From: Alphaproteobacteria bacterium
Lineage (GTDB): Bacteria > Pseudomonadota > Alphaproteobacteria > DSM-16000 > Inquilinaceae
Assembly (NCBI GenBank): GCA_028277405.1
Contig: JANQGH010000066.1
Coordinates: 124,001 to 188,000, forward strand
Reading direction: 5' to 3'
DNA length: 64,000 bases
The notes beneath the pieces were generated by a model. The model had not been told where the DNA came from. It searched no databases and saw nothing but the letters and a program-made list of their open reading frames with translations. Below are positions 8,708 through 17,562 of the stretch, one piece after another. Both the position numbers and the translations under genes were made by a program. The stretch's first letter is position 1. Each line of letters begins with the position of its first letter.

Positions 8708-9616
8708 TCAGACGGCGGCGCCCTTCGGGAGAATCACGGGCAACGGCGTCGGCATGATCGAGAGATCAACGGGCAGCCGCGTGACAATATCGCCGTCGGC
8801 TTGAACGGGATCGGTCGACAGCCCCTCGATCCGTGCCGCACGGACGCTGACGATGCGCACGTCTTTCAGCCTATGGGCGCGGCCGGTCACGAGACCGAGC
8901 AGCGCGCGCAGGGCCGCCCACCGCCCGGCGCCCAGGAACAAGCAGAGCTCAAGCGACGGCTCGGTGAGGCGTGCGGCCGGCGCCACCACGAAGCGGCCGC
9001 CGTAATAGTGGCCGTTGGCGGCGATCACGGCGCTGGCCATCACCCGCTCGTCGCCGAACGCCACGTGGTACGGCCCTGGCAAGGGCCTCAGCCACTGGCG
9101 CGCCGTTTGCCAGACATAAGCCCCCTTCCCGGCTAAGCGTTTCAGGCCGGTCGGCAGGTCCTCGACCACCATGGCGTCGAAGCCGGCGCCGGCCATCATC
9201 GCGAAGGGATGGCCATTGGCCTGGCCGAGATGGATCTGGCCGACCACGCCCCGGCAAATCACATCGACGGCAAGGTCCGGGGGTATCGGTAGTCCGAGTT
9301 CGTGCGCCAGCACGTTCGCCGTCCCCAACGGCAGGATGCCCAAGGGTAAAGGGCCGTCCGGCCGCGCCATCAGCCCGGTGATGACCTCGTTGATGGTCCC
9401 GTCGCCGCCGGCCGCGATGATCGCGTCCAGGTCGCCGTCGGCGTCGCGCGCACGCTGCAGCGCGTCGCCCCTTGCCAACGTGTCGCAGACCTCCACCCGG
9501 GGAACCATACGGCGCAGCTTTTCCAGGCCTTCCTGAAAACGGCGCCCGCGCCGCTGCCCCGCCACCGGGTTTCGAATCACCAGCACGCTCGACAGTTCGA
9601 AAACAGGCGCGCTCAC
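8708..9616 (-). CDS. diacylglycerol kinase-like lipid kinase (DAGK catalytic domain)
   Basis: A 302-residue protein of the YegS/DgkB/sphingosine-kinase type, which phosphorylates diacylglycerol or related lipids at the membrane. The DAGK nucleotide-binding motif GGDGT is at residues 70-74 and the PLGTANVLAHELG block at 96-108; the C-terminal beta-rich half ends with the VQADGD signature. The GTG at 9616, with GGGGAG five bases upstream, is preferred over an in-frame ATG at 9679, because the domain begins a few residues after it. It is divergent from the PlcP-like gene; a DAG kinase beside a DAG-forming lipase suggests a diacylglycerol salvage or control role. Confidence 0.85.
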   Translation of the reverse strand: MSAPVFELSSVLVIRNPVAGQRRGRRFQEGLEKLRRMVPRVEVCDTLARGDALQRARDADGDLDAIIAAGGDGTINEVITGLMARPDGPLPLGILPLGTANVLAHELGLPIPPDLAVDVICRGVVGQIHLGQANGHPFAMMAGAGFDAMVVEDLPTGLKRLAGKGAYVWQTARQWLRPLPGPYHVAFGDERVMASAVIAANGHYYGGRFVVAPAARLTEPSLELCLFLGAGRWAALRALLGLVTGRAHRLKDVRIVSVRAARIEGLSTDPVQADGDIVTRLPVDLSIMPTPLPVILPKGAAV

Positions 9617-9633
9617 ATGGCTCCCCGGAGAAG

Positions 9634-9651
9634 ATGACGCTTTTGTTACAG
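9634..9651 (-). promoter_or_regulatory. Pho-box-like direct repeat
   Basis: On the minus strand the 18 bases read CTGTAAC-AAAA-GCGTCAT, two 7-mers separated by four A residues, matching the PhoB-box layout (CTGTCAY-N4-CTGTCAY) at 6 of 7 and 5 of 7 positions. A weaker plus-strand version, TTGTTAC-AGTA-ATATTAT, overlaps it at 9643-9660. It lies in the only intergenic space between the lipid kinase and the PlcP-like gene. It is too close to the kinase GTG to act as a classical -35 substitute for that gene, so its best use would be toward the plus-strand gene or as a shared site. Confidence 0.35.
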
Positions 9652-9793
9652 TAATATTATGGTCTTCTGGCAAACGCATTTCAATTGGCTGAAATTTCTG
9701 AAGAACACATGCGAATGCCTCCCTAAGTCGTTGAGAAGAAAAAATCAAACGATTACTCAGGTCGCCAGAAAATGAACGCTATTGGAGAGCGTA

Positions 9794-10606
9794 ATGGCGA
9801 CGGCATCGTTGGAGCGGCATTACCGAACCATTTTCATCTCCGACGTTCACCTGGGCACCAAGGCTTGCCAGGCATACCTGCTGCTCGACTTCCTGAAGCA
9901 CACCAGCAGTGACCAGCTGTATCTTGTTGGCGACATTGTGGATGGCTGGCGCCTGAAACGACACTGGCACTGGCCGCAAGCCCACAATGACGTGATCCAG
10001 AAGCTGCTGCGCAAGGGCCGCAAGGGCACGGAGATCACGTACATCCCGGGCAACCACGATGAATTTGCCCGCAGCTTTCTCGGCAGCGAGTTCGGCGCCG
10101 TGAAACTCGCCGACGATGCCGTGCACGAAACGGCGGACGGCCGCCGCTTCCTGGTCATCCATGGCGACCAGTTCGACGTGGTGGTACGCCGGGCGAAGTG
10201 GCTGGCGCATGTCGGCGACAAGATCTACGTCCTGCTTCTGGTGCTGAACACCTGGGTCAATGGGCTGCGCCGCCGGCTGGGCTTTTCCTATTGGTCTCTG
10301 TCGGCCCATCTCAAGCACAAGGCCAAGCGCGCGGTCGACTTCATCGGCCGCTTCGAAGGCGCGCTGGTGGACGAGGCCAAGCGGCGCGGGCTCGACGGCG
10401 TCATCTGCGGCCACATCCACACCGCCGAATTCAAGGAGATCGACGGGCTGACCTATTGCAATGACGGCGATTGGGTCGAGAGCTGTACGGCCCTGGTCGA
10501 GCATAGCGACGGCCGCCTTGAGATTGTGCATTGGACGGCGCCGGTGGAAGAAGCGGCCCGCCGCGACGGCCAGATTCCTGCCGAGCCGGAGCAGGTCGCC
10601 GCCTGA
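9794..10606 (+). CDS. plcP: LpxH-superfamily metallophosphoesterase, probable PlcP-type phospholipase C
   Basis: A 270-residue calcineurin-like phosphoesterase with all metal motifs: DVH at 17-19, GDIVD at 46-50, GNHDE at 86-90, HGD at 123-125 and GHIH at 206-209. The family (COG2908) contains LpxH, which cleaves UDP-diacylglucosamine in lipid A synthesis, and PlcP, which removes phospho-headgroups from phospholipids during phosphate starvation. The next gene is a GT4 glycosyltransferase, the pairing described for PlcP-Agt in Sinorhizobium and marine bacteria, so PlcP is preferred; waaA and lpxK further downstream keep the lipid A reading open. GGAG precedes the ATG at 9794. Confidence 0.75.
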   Translation: MATASLERHYRTIFISDVHLGTKACQAYLLLDFLKHTSSDQLYLVGDIVDGWRLKRHWHWPQAHNDVIQKLLRKGRKGTEITYIPGNHDEFARSFLGSEFGAVKLADDAVHETADGRRFLVIHGDQFDVVVRRAKWLAHVGDKIYVLLLVLNTWVNGLRRRLGFSYWSLSAHLKHKAKRAVDFIGRFEGALVDEAKRRGLDGVICGHIHTAEFKEIDGLTYCNDGDWVESCTALVEHSDGRLEIVHWTAPVEEAARRDGQIPAEPEQVAA

Positions 10607-10624
10607 CTGGGCGGCCATTCCCCT

Positions 10625-11623
10625 ATGCGACTCCTGATCGTGAGCGACGCCTGGTATCCCCAGGTGAACGGTGTGGTGCGCACGCTCGATACCACGGCCC
10701 AGCATCTGCGCCGGGATGGCCATGAGGTCGAGGTCATCGGCCCCGATCGGTTCCGCACCGTGCCCCTACCGACCTATCGTGAGATCGAGTTGGCCGTGAA
10801 GCCCAAGCACCGGCTGCAATCGCTTGTCGACGCCTTCAAGCCGGACGCCGTGCACATCGCCACAGAGGGCCCCCTGGGCTGGGCCATGCGGTCGATCTGC
10901 CACCGGCACGGCTGGCCGTTCACCACCAGCTTTCACACCCAGTTTCCCGAGTATGTCTGGCTGCGGACGCGTGTGCCGATGGCTTGGACCTACGGGTTGA
11001 TGCGCCGCTTTCACCATGCGGCAGCCAGGACCATGGTCGCTACGCCGACCCTGGAGAACCGCCTGCGCGAGCGCGGATTTCAAAGCCTGGTGCGCTGGAC
11101 CCGGGGTGTCGACACGGACCTGTTCCACCCCCGCGACAAAGACTTCCTCGACCTGCCCCGCCCCGTGTCGATGTTTGTCGGCCGGGTGGCGGTGGAGAAG
11201 AATCTGGACGATTTCCTACGGCTGGAACTGCCGGGCAGCAAGGTCGTGGTTGGCGGCGGCCCGCAACTGCACGGCTTCGTCAAGCGGTACCCCGAGGTGC
11301 GGTTCGTCGGCCCGAAGCAGGGTGAGGAACTTGCGAGCTATTACGCGGCGGGGGATGTCTTCGTGTTTCCGTCCCGCACCGACACGTTCGGCCTGGTGAT
11401 GCTGGAGGCCTTGGCCAGCGGCGTGCCGGTCGCCGCCTATCCGGTTCAAGGCCCGCTCGACGTGATCGACGGCACCGGCGTCGGCTGCCTCAGCGAGGAT
11501 CTGGCCGAGGCCGTCGATTGCGCCTTGCACCTGCCGCCGGAGGCCTGCCGGGCCTTCGCGCTTGAGCGGAGCTGGCCAAATGCAACACAACAGTTTCTGG
11601 GCAATCTGGCGCCGTTCGGCTAA
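10625..11623 (+). CDS. GT4-family glycosyltransferase, candidate diacylglycerol glycosyltransferase (Agt-like)
   Basis: A 332-residue GT-B enzyme. The N-terminal Rossmann half opens with the family sequence SDAWYPQVNGVVRTL and continues through TEGPLGWAMR and the segment TSFHTQFPEYV; the C-terminal donor-binding half has the GRVAVEKN loop and the PSRTDTFGLVMLEALASG stretch that carries the EX7E-type acidic pair. It follows the phosphoesterase by 18 bases. With a PlcP upstream, this enzyme would glycosylate the released diacylglycerol to make phosphorus-free glycolipids; that is inference from gene order. Related SqdX-like enzymes use UDP-sulfoquinovose, so the sugar donor is unknown. Confidence 0.8.
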   Translation: MRLLIVSDAWYPQVNGVVRTLDTTAQHLRRDGHEVEVIGPDRFRTVPLPTYREIELAVKPKHRLQSLVDAFKPDAVHIATEGPLGWAMRSICHRHGWPFTTSFHTQFPEYVWLRTRVPMAWTYGLMRRFHHAAARTMVATPTLENRLRERGFQSLVRWTRGVDTDLFHPRDKDFLDLPRPVSMFVGRVAVEKNLDDFLRLELPGSKVVVGGGPQLHGFVKRYPEVRFVGPKQGEELASYYAAGDVFVFPSRTDTFGLVMLEALASGVPVAAYPVQGPLDVIDGTGVGCLSEDLAEAVDCALHLPPEACRAFALERSWPNATQQFLGNLAPFG

Positions 11624-11686
11624 CGCAATCGCCGGCGGGCGGTGATCGGGATGGACGATATCGGTCCTCCGGTCTAAACCGGCCTG

Positions 11687-12958
11687 ATGTTCCGAACCCT
11701 GTATCGCGGCGCGACCACGCTGGCCGGCCCGCTGGTGCCCCTGCTGCTGAACCGCCGCACGGCGCGCGGCAAGGAAGACCCTGCGCGGCGCGGCGAGCGT
11801 TTGGGCATCGCCGGCCGCCCACGGCCCAAGAGCCGCCTGGTCTGGATTCATGGCGCCAGCGTTGGCGAGGCCCTGTCGGTGCTGTCGCTGATCGATCGGC
11901 TGCTGCAGACCGCGCCGGACTTGCACGTGCTGCTGACCACCCACACGGTTACGGCCGCGCGGCTGCTCGAAAGCCGGCTGCCGGACCGGGCGTTTCATCA
12001 GTACATCCCGCTCGACCGCATCGCCTATGTCGATCGGTTTATGGACCATTGGCGGCCCGACCTCGCCATCTGGCTGGAATCGGAGCTGTGGCCAAATCTG
12101 CTGGATGGCATCGCCAAGCGCTCGGTTCCGGCGATCATGCTGAACGCCCGCATGAGCGGCCGGTCGGCGGCACGCTGGGCGCGGGCGCAAGGCGCGCTGC
12201 AATCCATGATGACGGTGTTCCAAGCGGTGCTTCCGGCCAGCAAGGCAGAGGCCGAGAAGCTGACGTCGCTCGGCATCCGCCAGTTAGGCCCGGCGGGCAA
12301 CATCAAATATGCCGCCCCACCGCCTCCGGCCAAAGCCGACGCCGTCGAGGCGCTCGCGAACGCCGTCGGCGACCGGCCGCTTTGGCTGGCGGCCAGCACG
12401 CATGAGGGCGAGGAGGAGATCTGCTTCGCCGCCCACCGCCGCCTGCTCACCGATCGCCCCGATCTGCTGCTGGTGCTGGCCCCGCGTCATCCTCCACGCG
12501 GGCCCGAGATCGCGCAGATGATCGACGCGGCCGGATGGCGCGCCGCCCGCCGGTCCGAAGGCGCCCTGCCCGCGCCCGGCGACCCGGTCTATCTGGCCGA
12601 CACTCTGGGCGAGATGGGCGTGCTGCTGCGTCTGGCGCCGATTGCCTTCGTCGGCGGATCGCTGGTCCCCGTCGGTGGCCACAACCCGATCGAACCCGCG
12701 CAGCTGGACGCTGCCGTCCTGACGGGTCGACAGGTAGAGAATTTCTCTGACGTCATGGCCGACATGGCGGCCGCCGGCGGGCTTGCCTGGGTCGATGGCG
12801 CGGACGATCTGGCCGCCAAGGTCGATCATTTGCTGTCCGACCCCTCGGCGCGAACCACGATGACCCAAGCGGCGCGAACGGTGGCGGAGCAAAACAGCGG
12901 CATGCTCGACACCGTCATGGCGACGCTGTCGCCGCTGCTGGCCAAGGCCTCGTCGTGA
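11687..12958 (+). CDS. waaA: 3-deoxy-D-manno-octulosonic acid transferase (Kdo transferase)
   Basis: Adds Kdo from CMP-Kdo to lipid IVA in the inner membrane, giving the lipopolysaccharide inner core. The 423-residue GT30-family protein contains the acceptor-side motif WIHGASVGE with the catalytic Glu at residue 61, the ESELWPN block, and the C-terminal VGGSLVPVGGHNPIEPAQ signature. No ribosome site is evident; instead a small hairpin (CCGGT/ACCGG, 11669-11682) lies four bases before the ATG. Its stop overlaps the GTG start of lpxK by four bases, so the two are translationally coupled. Confidence 0.95.
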   Translation: MFRTLYRGATTLAGPLVPLLLNRRTARGKEDPARRGERLGIAGRPRPKSRLVWIHGASVGEALSVLSLIDRLLQTAPDLHVLLTTHTVTAARLLESRLPDRAFHQYIPLDRIAYVDRFMDHWRPDLAIWLESELWPNLLDGIAKRSVPAIMLNARMSGRSAARWARAQGALQSMMTVFQAVLPASKAEAEKLTSLGIRQLGPAGNIKYAAPPPPAKADAVEALANAVGDRPLWLAASTHEGEEEICFAAHRRLLTDRPDLLLVLAPRHPPRGPEIAQMIDAAGWRAARRSEGALPAPGDPVYLADTLGEMGVLLRLAPIAFVGGSLVPVGGHNPIEPAQLDAAVLTGRQVENFSDVMADMAAAGGLAWVDGADDLAAKVDHLLSDPSARTTMTQAARTVAEQNSGMLDTVMATLSPLLAKASS

Positions 12959-13944
12959 AAGCGCCCAGCTTCTGGTACGGTTCGCCAGGACTGCGTGCCA
13001 GGTTGCTGGCGCCGCTGGGCGCGATCTACGGCGCGGTCGGGCGCCGGCGTATGCGCCGGGTCGCGCCGACCAAGGTCGGCCCCAAGGTCATCTGCGTCGG
13101 CAATCTGGTGGCCGGCGGCACCGGCAAAACACCCACCGCCATCGGCCTGGCAAAGCGCGCGGCCGAACTTGGAACGGTGGCCGCGTTCCTGTCACGCGGA
13201 TATGGCGGCCGATTGACCGGCCCGGTGCGTGTGGACCCCAGCCGCCATACCGCTGCCGATGTCGGCGATGAACCCCTGCTGCTCGCGGCCCATGGCGCCG
13301 TCTATGTCTCGCGCGACCGGATCGCCGGCGCCCGCTTGGCAATGGCCGACGGTGTCGGCTTGCTGATCATGGATGACGGGTTTCAGAACCCTTTCCTGCA
13401 CAAGGACCTGTCGTTTCTGGTCATCGATGCCCAAACCGGCATCGGCAACGGCCAGATCATTCCGGCGGGCCCGTTGCGCGAGTATCCGCAAGACGGGTTC
13501 CGCCGAGCCGATGCGATCGTTCTGATGGGCGACCGAGCCCCGGCACCGCACCTCTCGCAACTGATTTCGGCAACCGGCCTGCCCATTCTGGGTGCCCGGC
13601 TTGAGCCCAGCCGCGATGCCGAATGGTTGCGCGGCCAAACCATCGTGGCCTTTGCCGGCATCGGTCGTCCGCAGAAGTTCTTCAATATGCTGAGCCGTCT
13701 GGGCGCCGACATCGTCAGCCGGTTCGCCTTCCCAGACCACCACCGGTACGACGCCGATGACATCATGCGGCTTGCGGAAATGGCGGCCGCGGCCGAGGCG
13801 ACGCTGGTGACAACCACGAAGGACTTCGCCCGCCTGCCGATCGAGGCGCGCCAGATGGTCGAACTCGTCGAGGTCGAGGTCGCCTGGTCGGAGCCCGAAC
13901 GGCTGGATGCCCTGCTGTCCGCGCTGCTGAGTGAAAACCGATAG
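12955..13944 (+). CDS. lpxK: tetraacyldisaccharide 4'-kinase
   Basis: Membrane-associated P-loop kinase that phosphorylates the 4' position of the lipid A disaccharide, the step before Kdo addition by WaaA. The 329-residue product has the Walker A segment GNLVAGGTGKTP at 50-61, the MDDGFQNPFLHKD motif, and the C-terminal FPDHHRYDADDI and TTKDFARLP blocks. Translation begins at GTG overlapping the waaA stop (GTGA). The waaA-lpxK order is common in alphaproteobacteria. Confidence 0.95.
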   Translation: MKAPSFWYGSPGLRARLLAPLGAIYGAVGRRRMRRVAPTKVGPKVICVGNLVAGGTGKTPTAIGLAKRAAELGTVAAFLSRGYGGRLTGPVRVDPSRHTAADVGDEPLLLAAHGAVYVSRDRIAGARLAMADGVGLLIMDDGFQNPFLHKDLSFLVIDAQTGIGNGQIIPAGPLREYPQDGFRRADAIVLMGDRAPAPHLSQLISATGLPILGARLEPSRDAEWLRGQTIVAFAGIGRPQKFFNMLSRLGADIVSRFAFPDHHRYDADDIMRLAEMAAAAEATLVTTTKDFARLPIEARQMVELVEVEVAWSEPERLDALLSALLSENR

Positions 13945-14019
13945 AAGCGCCGACTCTTTGCCGAGCAGTCGGTTGCCCGTTGGGGATATACTGCTTGACC
14001 GGCAAGCCTAGGAGGCATC

Positions 14020-14385
14020 ATGGCGCTGAAAAGCATGGTCATGGAATTCGGCACCGGCACGGACATTCGTGGTGGCGACCACACCAAAGCCGCCGTCCGC
14101 GCGCTTGAGAATGCCCTGAGACACAACAGCATCACCTTCGCCCAAGCGTTCGATGTCCCCCTCGACAAGATGCAGGTGAAGATCGCCATCGGGGTCGCCA
14201 AGCCGGACCAGGTCGACCGAACCGCTGTGGCTTCGGTGTTGCCCTACGGCCAGGCGGAGGTGACGGTCGATCAGGGCGGCATGGACGTGCCCAACGAGGC
14301 CGGCACCGACGTTACCGCCTTGGCCAATGCGGTGGTCACGGTCTATCTCGACGTTCCGGAAGACCGAACCCAGGGAGCAGCCTGA
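14020..14385 (+). CDS. Lin0512-family protein, first copy
   Basis: A 121-residue protein that I place in the Lin0512 family (PF09585 / TIGR02058) from its size and conserved blocks: FGTGTDIRGGDHTKAAVRA, HNSITF, KMQVKIAIGVAKPDQVD and a C-terminal alternating hydrophobic strand. Function is unknown. GGAGG lies six bases before the ATG. The stop codon shares a base with the start of a second, diverged copy immediately downstream, so both are made from one message and may form a hetero-oligomer. Confidence 0.8.
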   Translation: MALKSMVMEFGTGTDIRGGDHTKAAVRALENALRHNSITFAQAFDVPLDKMQVKIAIGVAKPDQVDRTAVASVLPYGQAEVTVDQGGMDVPNEAGTDVTALANAVVTVYLDVPEDRTQGAA

Positions 14386-14738
14386 TGGACAGCGCAAGAG
14401 CAGCGCTCAAACGCATCATCCTGGAGATGGGCACCGGCAACGCCCTGCACAGCGGCGACTACACCAAGGCTGCGAAACGGGCCGTCCTGGACGCCATGCA
14501 CCATTCGTCCATCACCCTGTTTCGGTCCATGAACATCGATCCGGAAACGATGCAGGTGGAACTCATTGTGGCCGCGCAGCAGCCGGAGAAGGTCGACTTA
14601 GCCTCGGTCACGGAACTCGTGCCGTTTGGAAATGTCGACGCGAAGGCGGTCAAGGGAGGGCTGGACGTCGTCGATGAAACAAGCGGCAGGCCCTGCGTTC
14701 TGGTGAATGCGGGCGTGATCGTCCGCGTCCCGCTATAG
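14385..14738 (+). CDS. Lin0512-family protein, second copy
   Basis: A 117-residue paralogue of the preceding gene; the two align along their length through the blocks MGTGNALHSGDYTKAAKRA, HHSSITLFRSMNI and MQVELIVAAQQPEKVD. By eye somewhat under half of the residues match, so duplication is old and both copies seem retained for function. Translation starts one base inside the upstream stop (TGATG). The stop codon abuts that of the convergent xseA within a CTATAG hexamer, leaving no room for a separate terminator. Confidence 0.8.
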   Translation: MDSARAALKRIILEMGTGNALHSGDYTKAAKRAVLDAMHHSSITLFRSMNIDPETMQVELIVAAQQPEKVDLASVTELVPFGNVDAKAVKGGLDVVDETSGRPCVLVNAGVIVRVPL

Positions 14739-16217
14739 CAGCTTGCCCTGCTTGCCGTCCGGCGCCGCCTTGCGCCGAGGCGTGCTCGCCGCGCCGGTAA
14801 TCACGGCGGTGCGCTGGCCATCGGCCAGTTCCAGCCGGACCGCGCCATTGGTTTGCAGCGCCGCGGCCCGGGTTATCGCCGCCCCGTCCTCCGCCCGGAC
14901 AACGGCAAAGCCGCGATCGAGCACGCGGCGATAGGAATAGCTCTCCAACAGCCTCTCCGCGCGGTCAAAGCGGTCGCCGATTTGGACCAGACGCCTGCCG
15001 GCGCCACGCCCGAGCCGATCCCCCTGATCTTTCAATCGACCCTCGGCGTCCGCCAGTCGACGCGTCACGACACGGGCGTCCAGCCTGCCGACGACCATGC
15101 GCAGCACGCGTTCGCGCTCCGCCAACCGCTGCCGAGGATGCACCAGGCGCGCCGACTGCTCGGCCAGTCGCGACCGCAGGCGGTCGAGACGCCCGACGAA
15201 GGCCCGATCAAAGCGCCCCGCGGCATTGTCCAGCCGCTGCGCCGGCGCCTCCAGAACTTGCCGCGGCCGCGCGATGGCCCTAGCCAGGCCGTCAAGCTGG
15301 ACCCGGCGGTCGCGCAGCGCCCTGGACAGGCCGGCCTGTCGCCGCCGGTCCTTTTCCGCCAGTTCGGCCATCAGGTCGGCGCGGACGGGCACGGCCATCT
15401 CCGCTGCGGCTGTCGGCGTCGGCGCCCGGACATCAGCCGCAAAGTCGATCAGGGTGGTGTCGGTCTCGTGCCCCACGGCGGAGATCAGCGGGATCTCGCT
15501 GGCCACGACCGCACGGACCACGCTTTCCTCGTTGAAGGCCATGAGGTCTTCGAGGCTGCCGCCGCCCCGCGCGACGATCAGCAGATCGGGCCGGGTAATG
15601 GCGCCGTCGGGCGGCAGCGTATTGAAGCCATTGATGGCGGCGGTGATCTGTGCAGCCGCTTGTTCGCCCTGGACAGACACGGGCCAGAGCAGAACGTGGC
15701 GCGGAAAGCGGTCAGCCAGGCGGTGCAGGATATCGCGAATCACCGCTCCCGTTGGCGAGGTCACGACCCCGATCACGGTGGGCAGGAAAGGCAGCTTGCG
15801 CTTGCGTTCGGGCGCGAACAGGCCCTCGGCGGCCAACCGCTTGCGCCGCTCCTCCAGCAGTTTCAGCAGCGCGCCCTCGCCGGCGAGGTCGAGCTGTTCG
15901 ACGACGATCTGATACTTGGAACTGCCGGCGTAGGTGGTCAGTCGGCCCGTGACCACGACCTCCATGCCCTCTTCCGGCTGGATCGACAGGCAGCTGACCG
16001 TGCCGCGCCAGCACACCGCGTCGAGCACCGAGCGCTCGTCCTTCAGCGTGAAGTAGAGGTGCCCCGACTTCGGCCGCGACGGCCTGGAGACCTCGCCGCG
16101 CACGCGCACATGGTCGAAGCGCTCCTCGACCGTGCGCTTCAGGGCGACGGAGATCTCGCTGACGGAGAACTCAGGGATGTTGCCGGGCGCTGCGCCCGTG
16201 TTCAGATCTTGCGTCAT
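14733..16217 (-). CDS. xseA: exodeoxyribonuclease VII large subunit
   Basis: Large subunit of the nuclease that degrades single-stranded DNA in both directions to acid-soluble oligonucleotides; the small subunit XseB is not in this window. The 494-residue product has the N-terminal OB-fold after EFSVSEISVALKRTV (GHLYFTLKDE block), then the catalytic part with PTVIGVVTSPTGAVIRDIL, RGGGSLEDLMAFN and AVGHETDTTLIDFAAD, and a long Arg/Leu-rich C-terminal helical region. The ATG at 16217 matches family starts; a GTG ten codons upstream is possible. It is divergent from purD, a usual alphaproteobacterial arrangement. Confidence 0.95.
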   Translation of the reverse strand: MTQDLNTGAAPGNIPEFSVSEISVALKRTVEERFDHVRVRGEVSRPSRPKSGHLYFTLKDERSVLDAVCWRGTVSCLSIQPEEGMEVVVTGRLTTYAGSSKYQIVVEQLDLAGEGALLKLLEERRKRLAAEGLFAPERKRKLPFLPTVIGVVTSPTGAVIRDILHRLADRFPRHVLLWPVSVQGEQAAAQITAAINGFNTLPPDGAITRPDLLIVARGGGSLEDLMAFNEESVVRAVVASEIPLISAVGHETDTTLIDFAADVRAPTPTAAAEMAVPVRADLMAELAEKDRRRQAGLSRALRDRRVQLDGLARAIARPRQVLEAPAQRLDNAAGRFDRAFVGRLDRLRSRLAEQSARLVHPRQRLAERERVLRMVVGRLDARVVTRRLADAEGRLKDQGDRLGRGAGRRLVQIGDRFDRAERLLESYSYRRVLDRGFAVVRAEDGAAITRAAALQTNGAVRLELADGQRTAVITGAASTPRRKAAPDGKQGKLL

Positions 16218-16296
16218 GGCAGTGGCGGCATGATACAAGTCCGCCACGGGCGCTCAAGCCCGAGTGCTTGCGGTTGGTCATCAAGGATCCTGGTTT

Positions 16297-17562
16297 ATGC
16301 GCATTCTCGTGGTCGGCTCTGGCGGGCGGGAGCACGCCCTGTGTTGGAGCATCGCCGCCTCCCCCCTCTGTGACGCGCTTTTCTGCGCGCCGGGCAATGC
16401 CGGCATCGCGCAGGAGGCGACCCTGGTCGACATCGCGGCCGAGGATGTCGACGGTCTGGTGGCGTTCGCGAAGCGCGAATCGATCGACCTGGTGGTCGTC
16501 GGCCCGGAGGCGCCGCTGGTTTTGGGCCTTGCAGACCGGCTGGCCGAGGCCGGCATCAAGGCCTTCGGCCCCAGCCAGAAGGCGGCCGAACTGGAGGGCT
16601 CGAAGGCCTTCATGAAGGCACTGTGCGATGCCAAAGACATTCCGACGGCCGCGTACCGGACATTTACCGAGGTCGATGCAGCCAAGGCGTATGTGCGGGC
16701 CAAGGGCGCGCCCATCGTCATCAAGGCCGATGGTTTGGCGACCGGCAAGGGCGTCACGGTGGCCAGCACGGTCGAGCAAGCCGAAGCGGCCATCGACCAG
16801 GCGCTGACGGACCAGGTCTTCGGCGATGCCGGTTCCGTGCTTGTGATCGAGGAGTTCTTGGAGGGCCCGGAGATCAGCTATTTCGCCCTGGCAGACGGCA
16901 AGACCATTCTGCCGCTGGCCAGCGCCCAGGACTACAAACGCGCACTGGACAATGACGAGGGGCCAAACACCGGCGGTATGGGCGCGTTTTCGCCATCTCC
17001 GCTGGTCGACACCGACCTCGAGCGGCGCATCCTGAAGGACATCATCAAGCCCACCGTCGAAGGCCTCGCCGAACAGGATGTGCCCTTCCTGGGCGTGCTC
17101 TATGCCGGCTTGGTGCTGACAGCGGACGGCCCCAAACTGCTGGAATACAATGTTCGTTTCGGCGATCCGGAATGCCAGGTGCTGATGATGCGCCTGAAAA
17201 GCGACCTGGTGCCCGCCCTGCTGGCGGCCTGTGACGGTCAACTGAAGAAAATCGACCTCAGATGGTACGACGACAGCGCCGTCTGCGTGGTCATGGCCAC
17301 CAACGGCTATCCCGGCCCTTACGAGAAGGGCTCGATCATCAAGGGACTAAGCGCTGCAGATGGTAGTGACGTGGTTACCGTCTTCCACGCCGCAACGCGC
17401 CAGGGCGAAGACCACCGTATCGAAGCCCATGGCGGCCGTGTACTGGGCGTCACCGCCCATGGCGACGACCTGGCCACGGCGCGCGATCTGGCCTATCAGG
17501 CGGTCGACCAGATCGATTGGCCGGAGGGCTACTGCCGGAAGGACATCGCGGGTTCAGCCTGA
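16297..17562 (+). CDS. purD: phosphoribosylamine--glycine ligase (GAR synthetase)
   Basis: ATP-grasp enzyme of purine synthesis that joins glycine to phosphoribosylamine. The 421-residue protein begins with the diagnostic MRILVVGSGGREHALCW, contains PGNAGI, the ATP-grasp segment around IVIKADGLATGKGV, the EEFLEGPEISYF block and the GGMGAFSPSP and NVRFGDPECQ signatures. AAGGA lies ten bases before the chosen ATG. The last three codons overlap the convergent tadA by nine bases. Confidence 0.97.
   Translation: MRILVVGSGGREHALCWSIAASPLCDALFCAPGNAGIAQEATLVDIAAEDVDGLVAFAKRESIDLVVVGPEAPLVLGLADRLAEAGIKAFGPSQKAAELEGSKAFMKALCDAKDIPTAAYRTFTEVDAAKAYVRAKGAPIVIKADGLATGKGVTVASTVEQAEAAIDQALTDQVFGDAGSVLVIEEFLEGPEISYFALADGKTILPLASAQDYKRALDNDEGPNTGGMGAFSPSPLVDTDLERRILKDIIKPTVEGLAEQDVPFLGVLYAGLVLTADGPKLLEYNVRFGDPECQVLMMRLKSDLVPALLAACDGQLKKIDLRWYDDSAVCVVMATNGYPGPYEKGSIIKGLSAADGSDVVTVFHAATRQGEDHRIEAHGGRVLGVTAHGDDLATARDLAYQAVDQIDWPEGYCRKDIAGSA

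Noticed and set aside
9794..10606. Assignment of the phosphoesterase as LpxH of lipid A synthesis
   Set aside because: Possible from motifs alone and from waaA-lpxK downstream, but the immediate GT4 partner and size favour PlcP; alphaproteobacteria usually use LpxI or LpxG.
14853..16373. 506-codon plus-strand frame opposite xseA
   Set aside because: Antisense shadow; XseA motifs are on the other strand and the frame has no family features.
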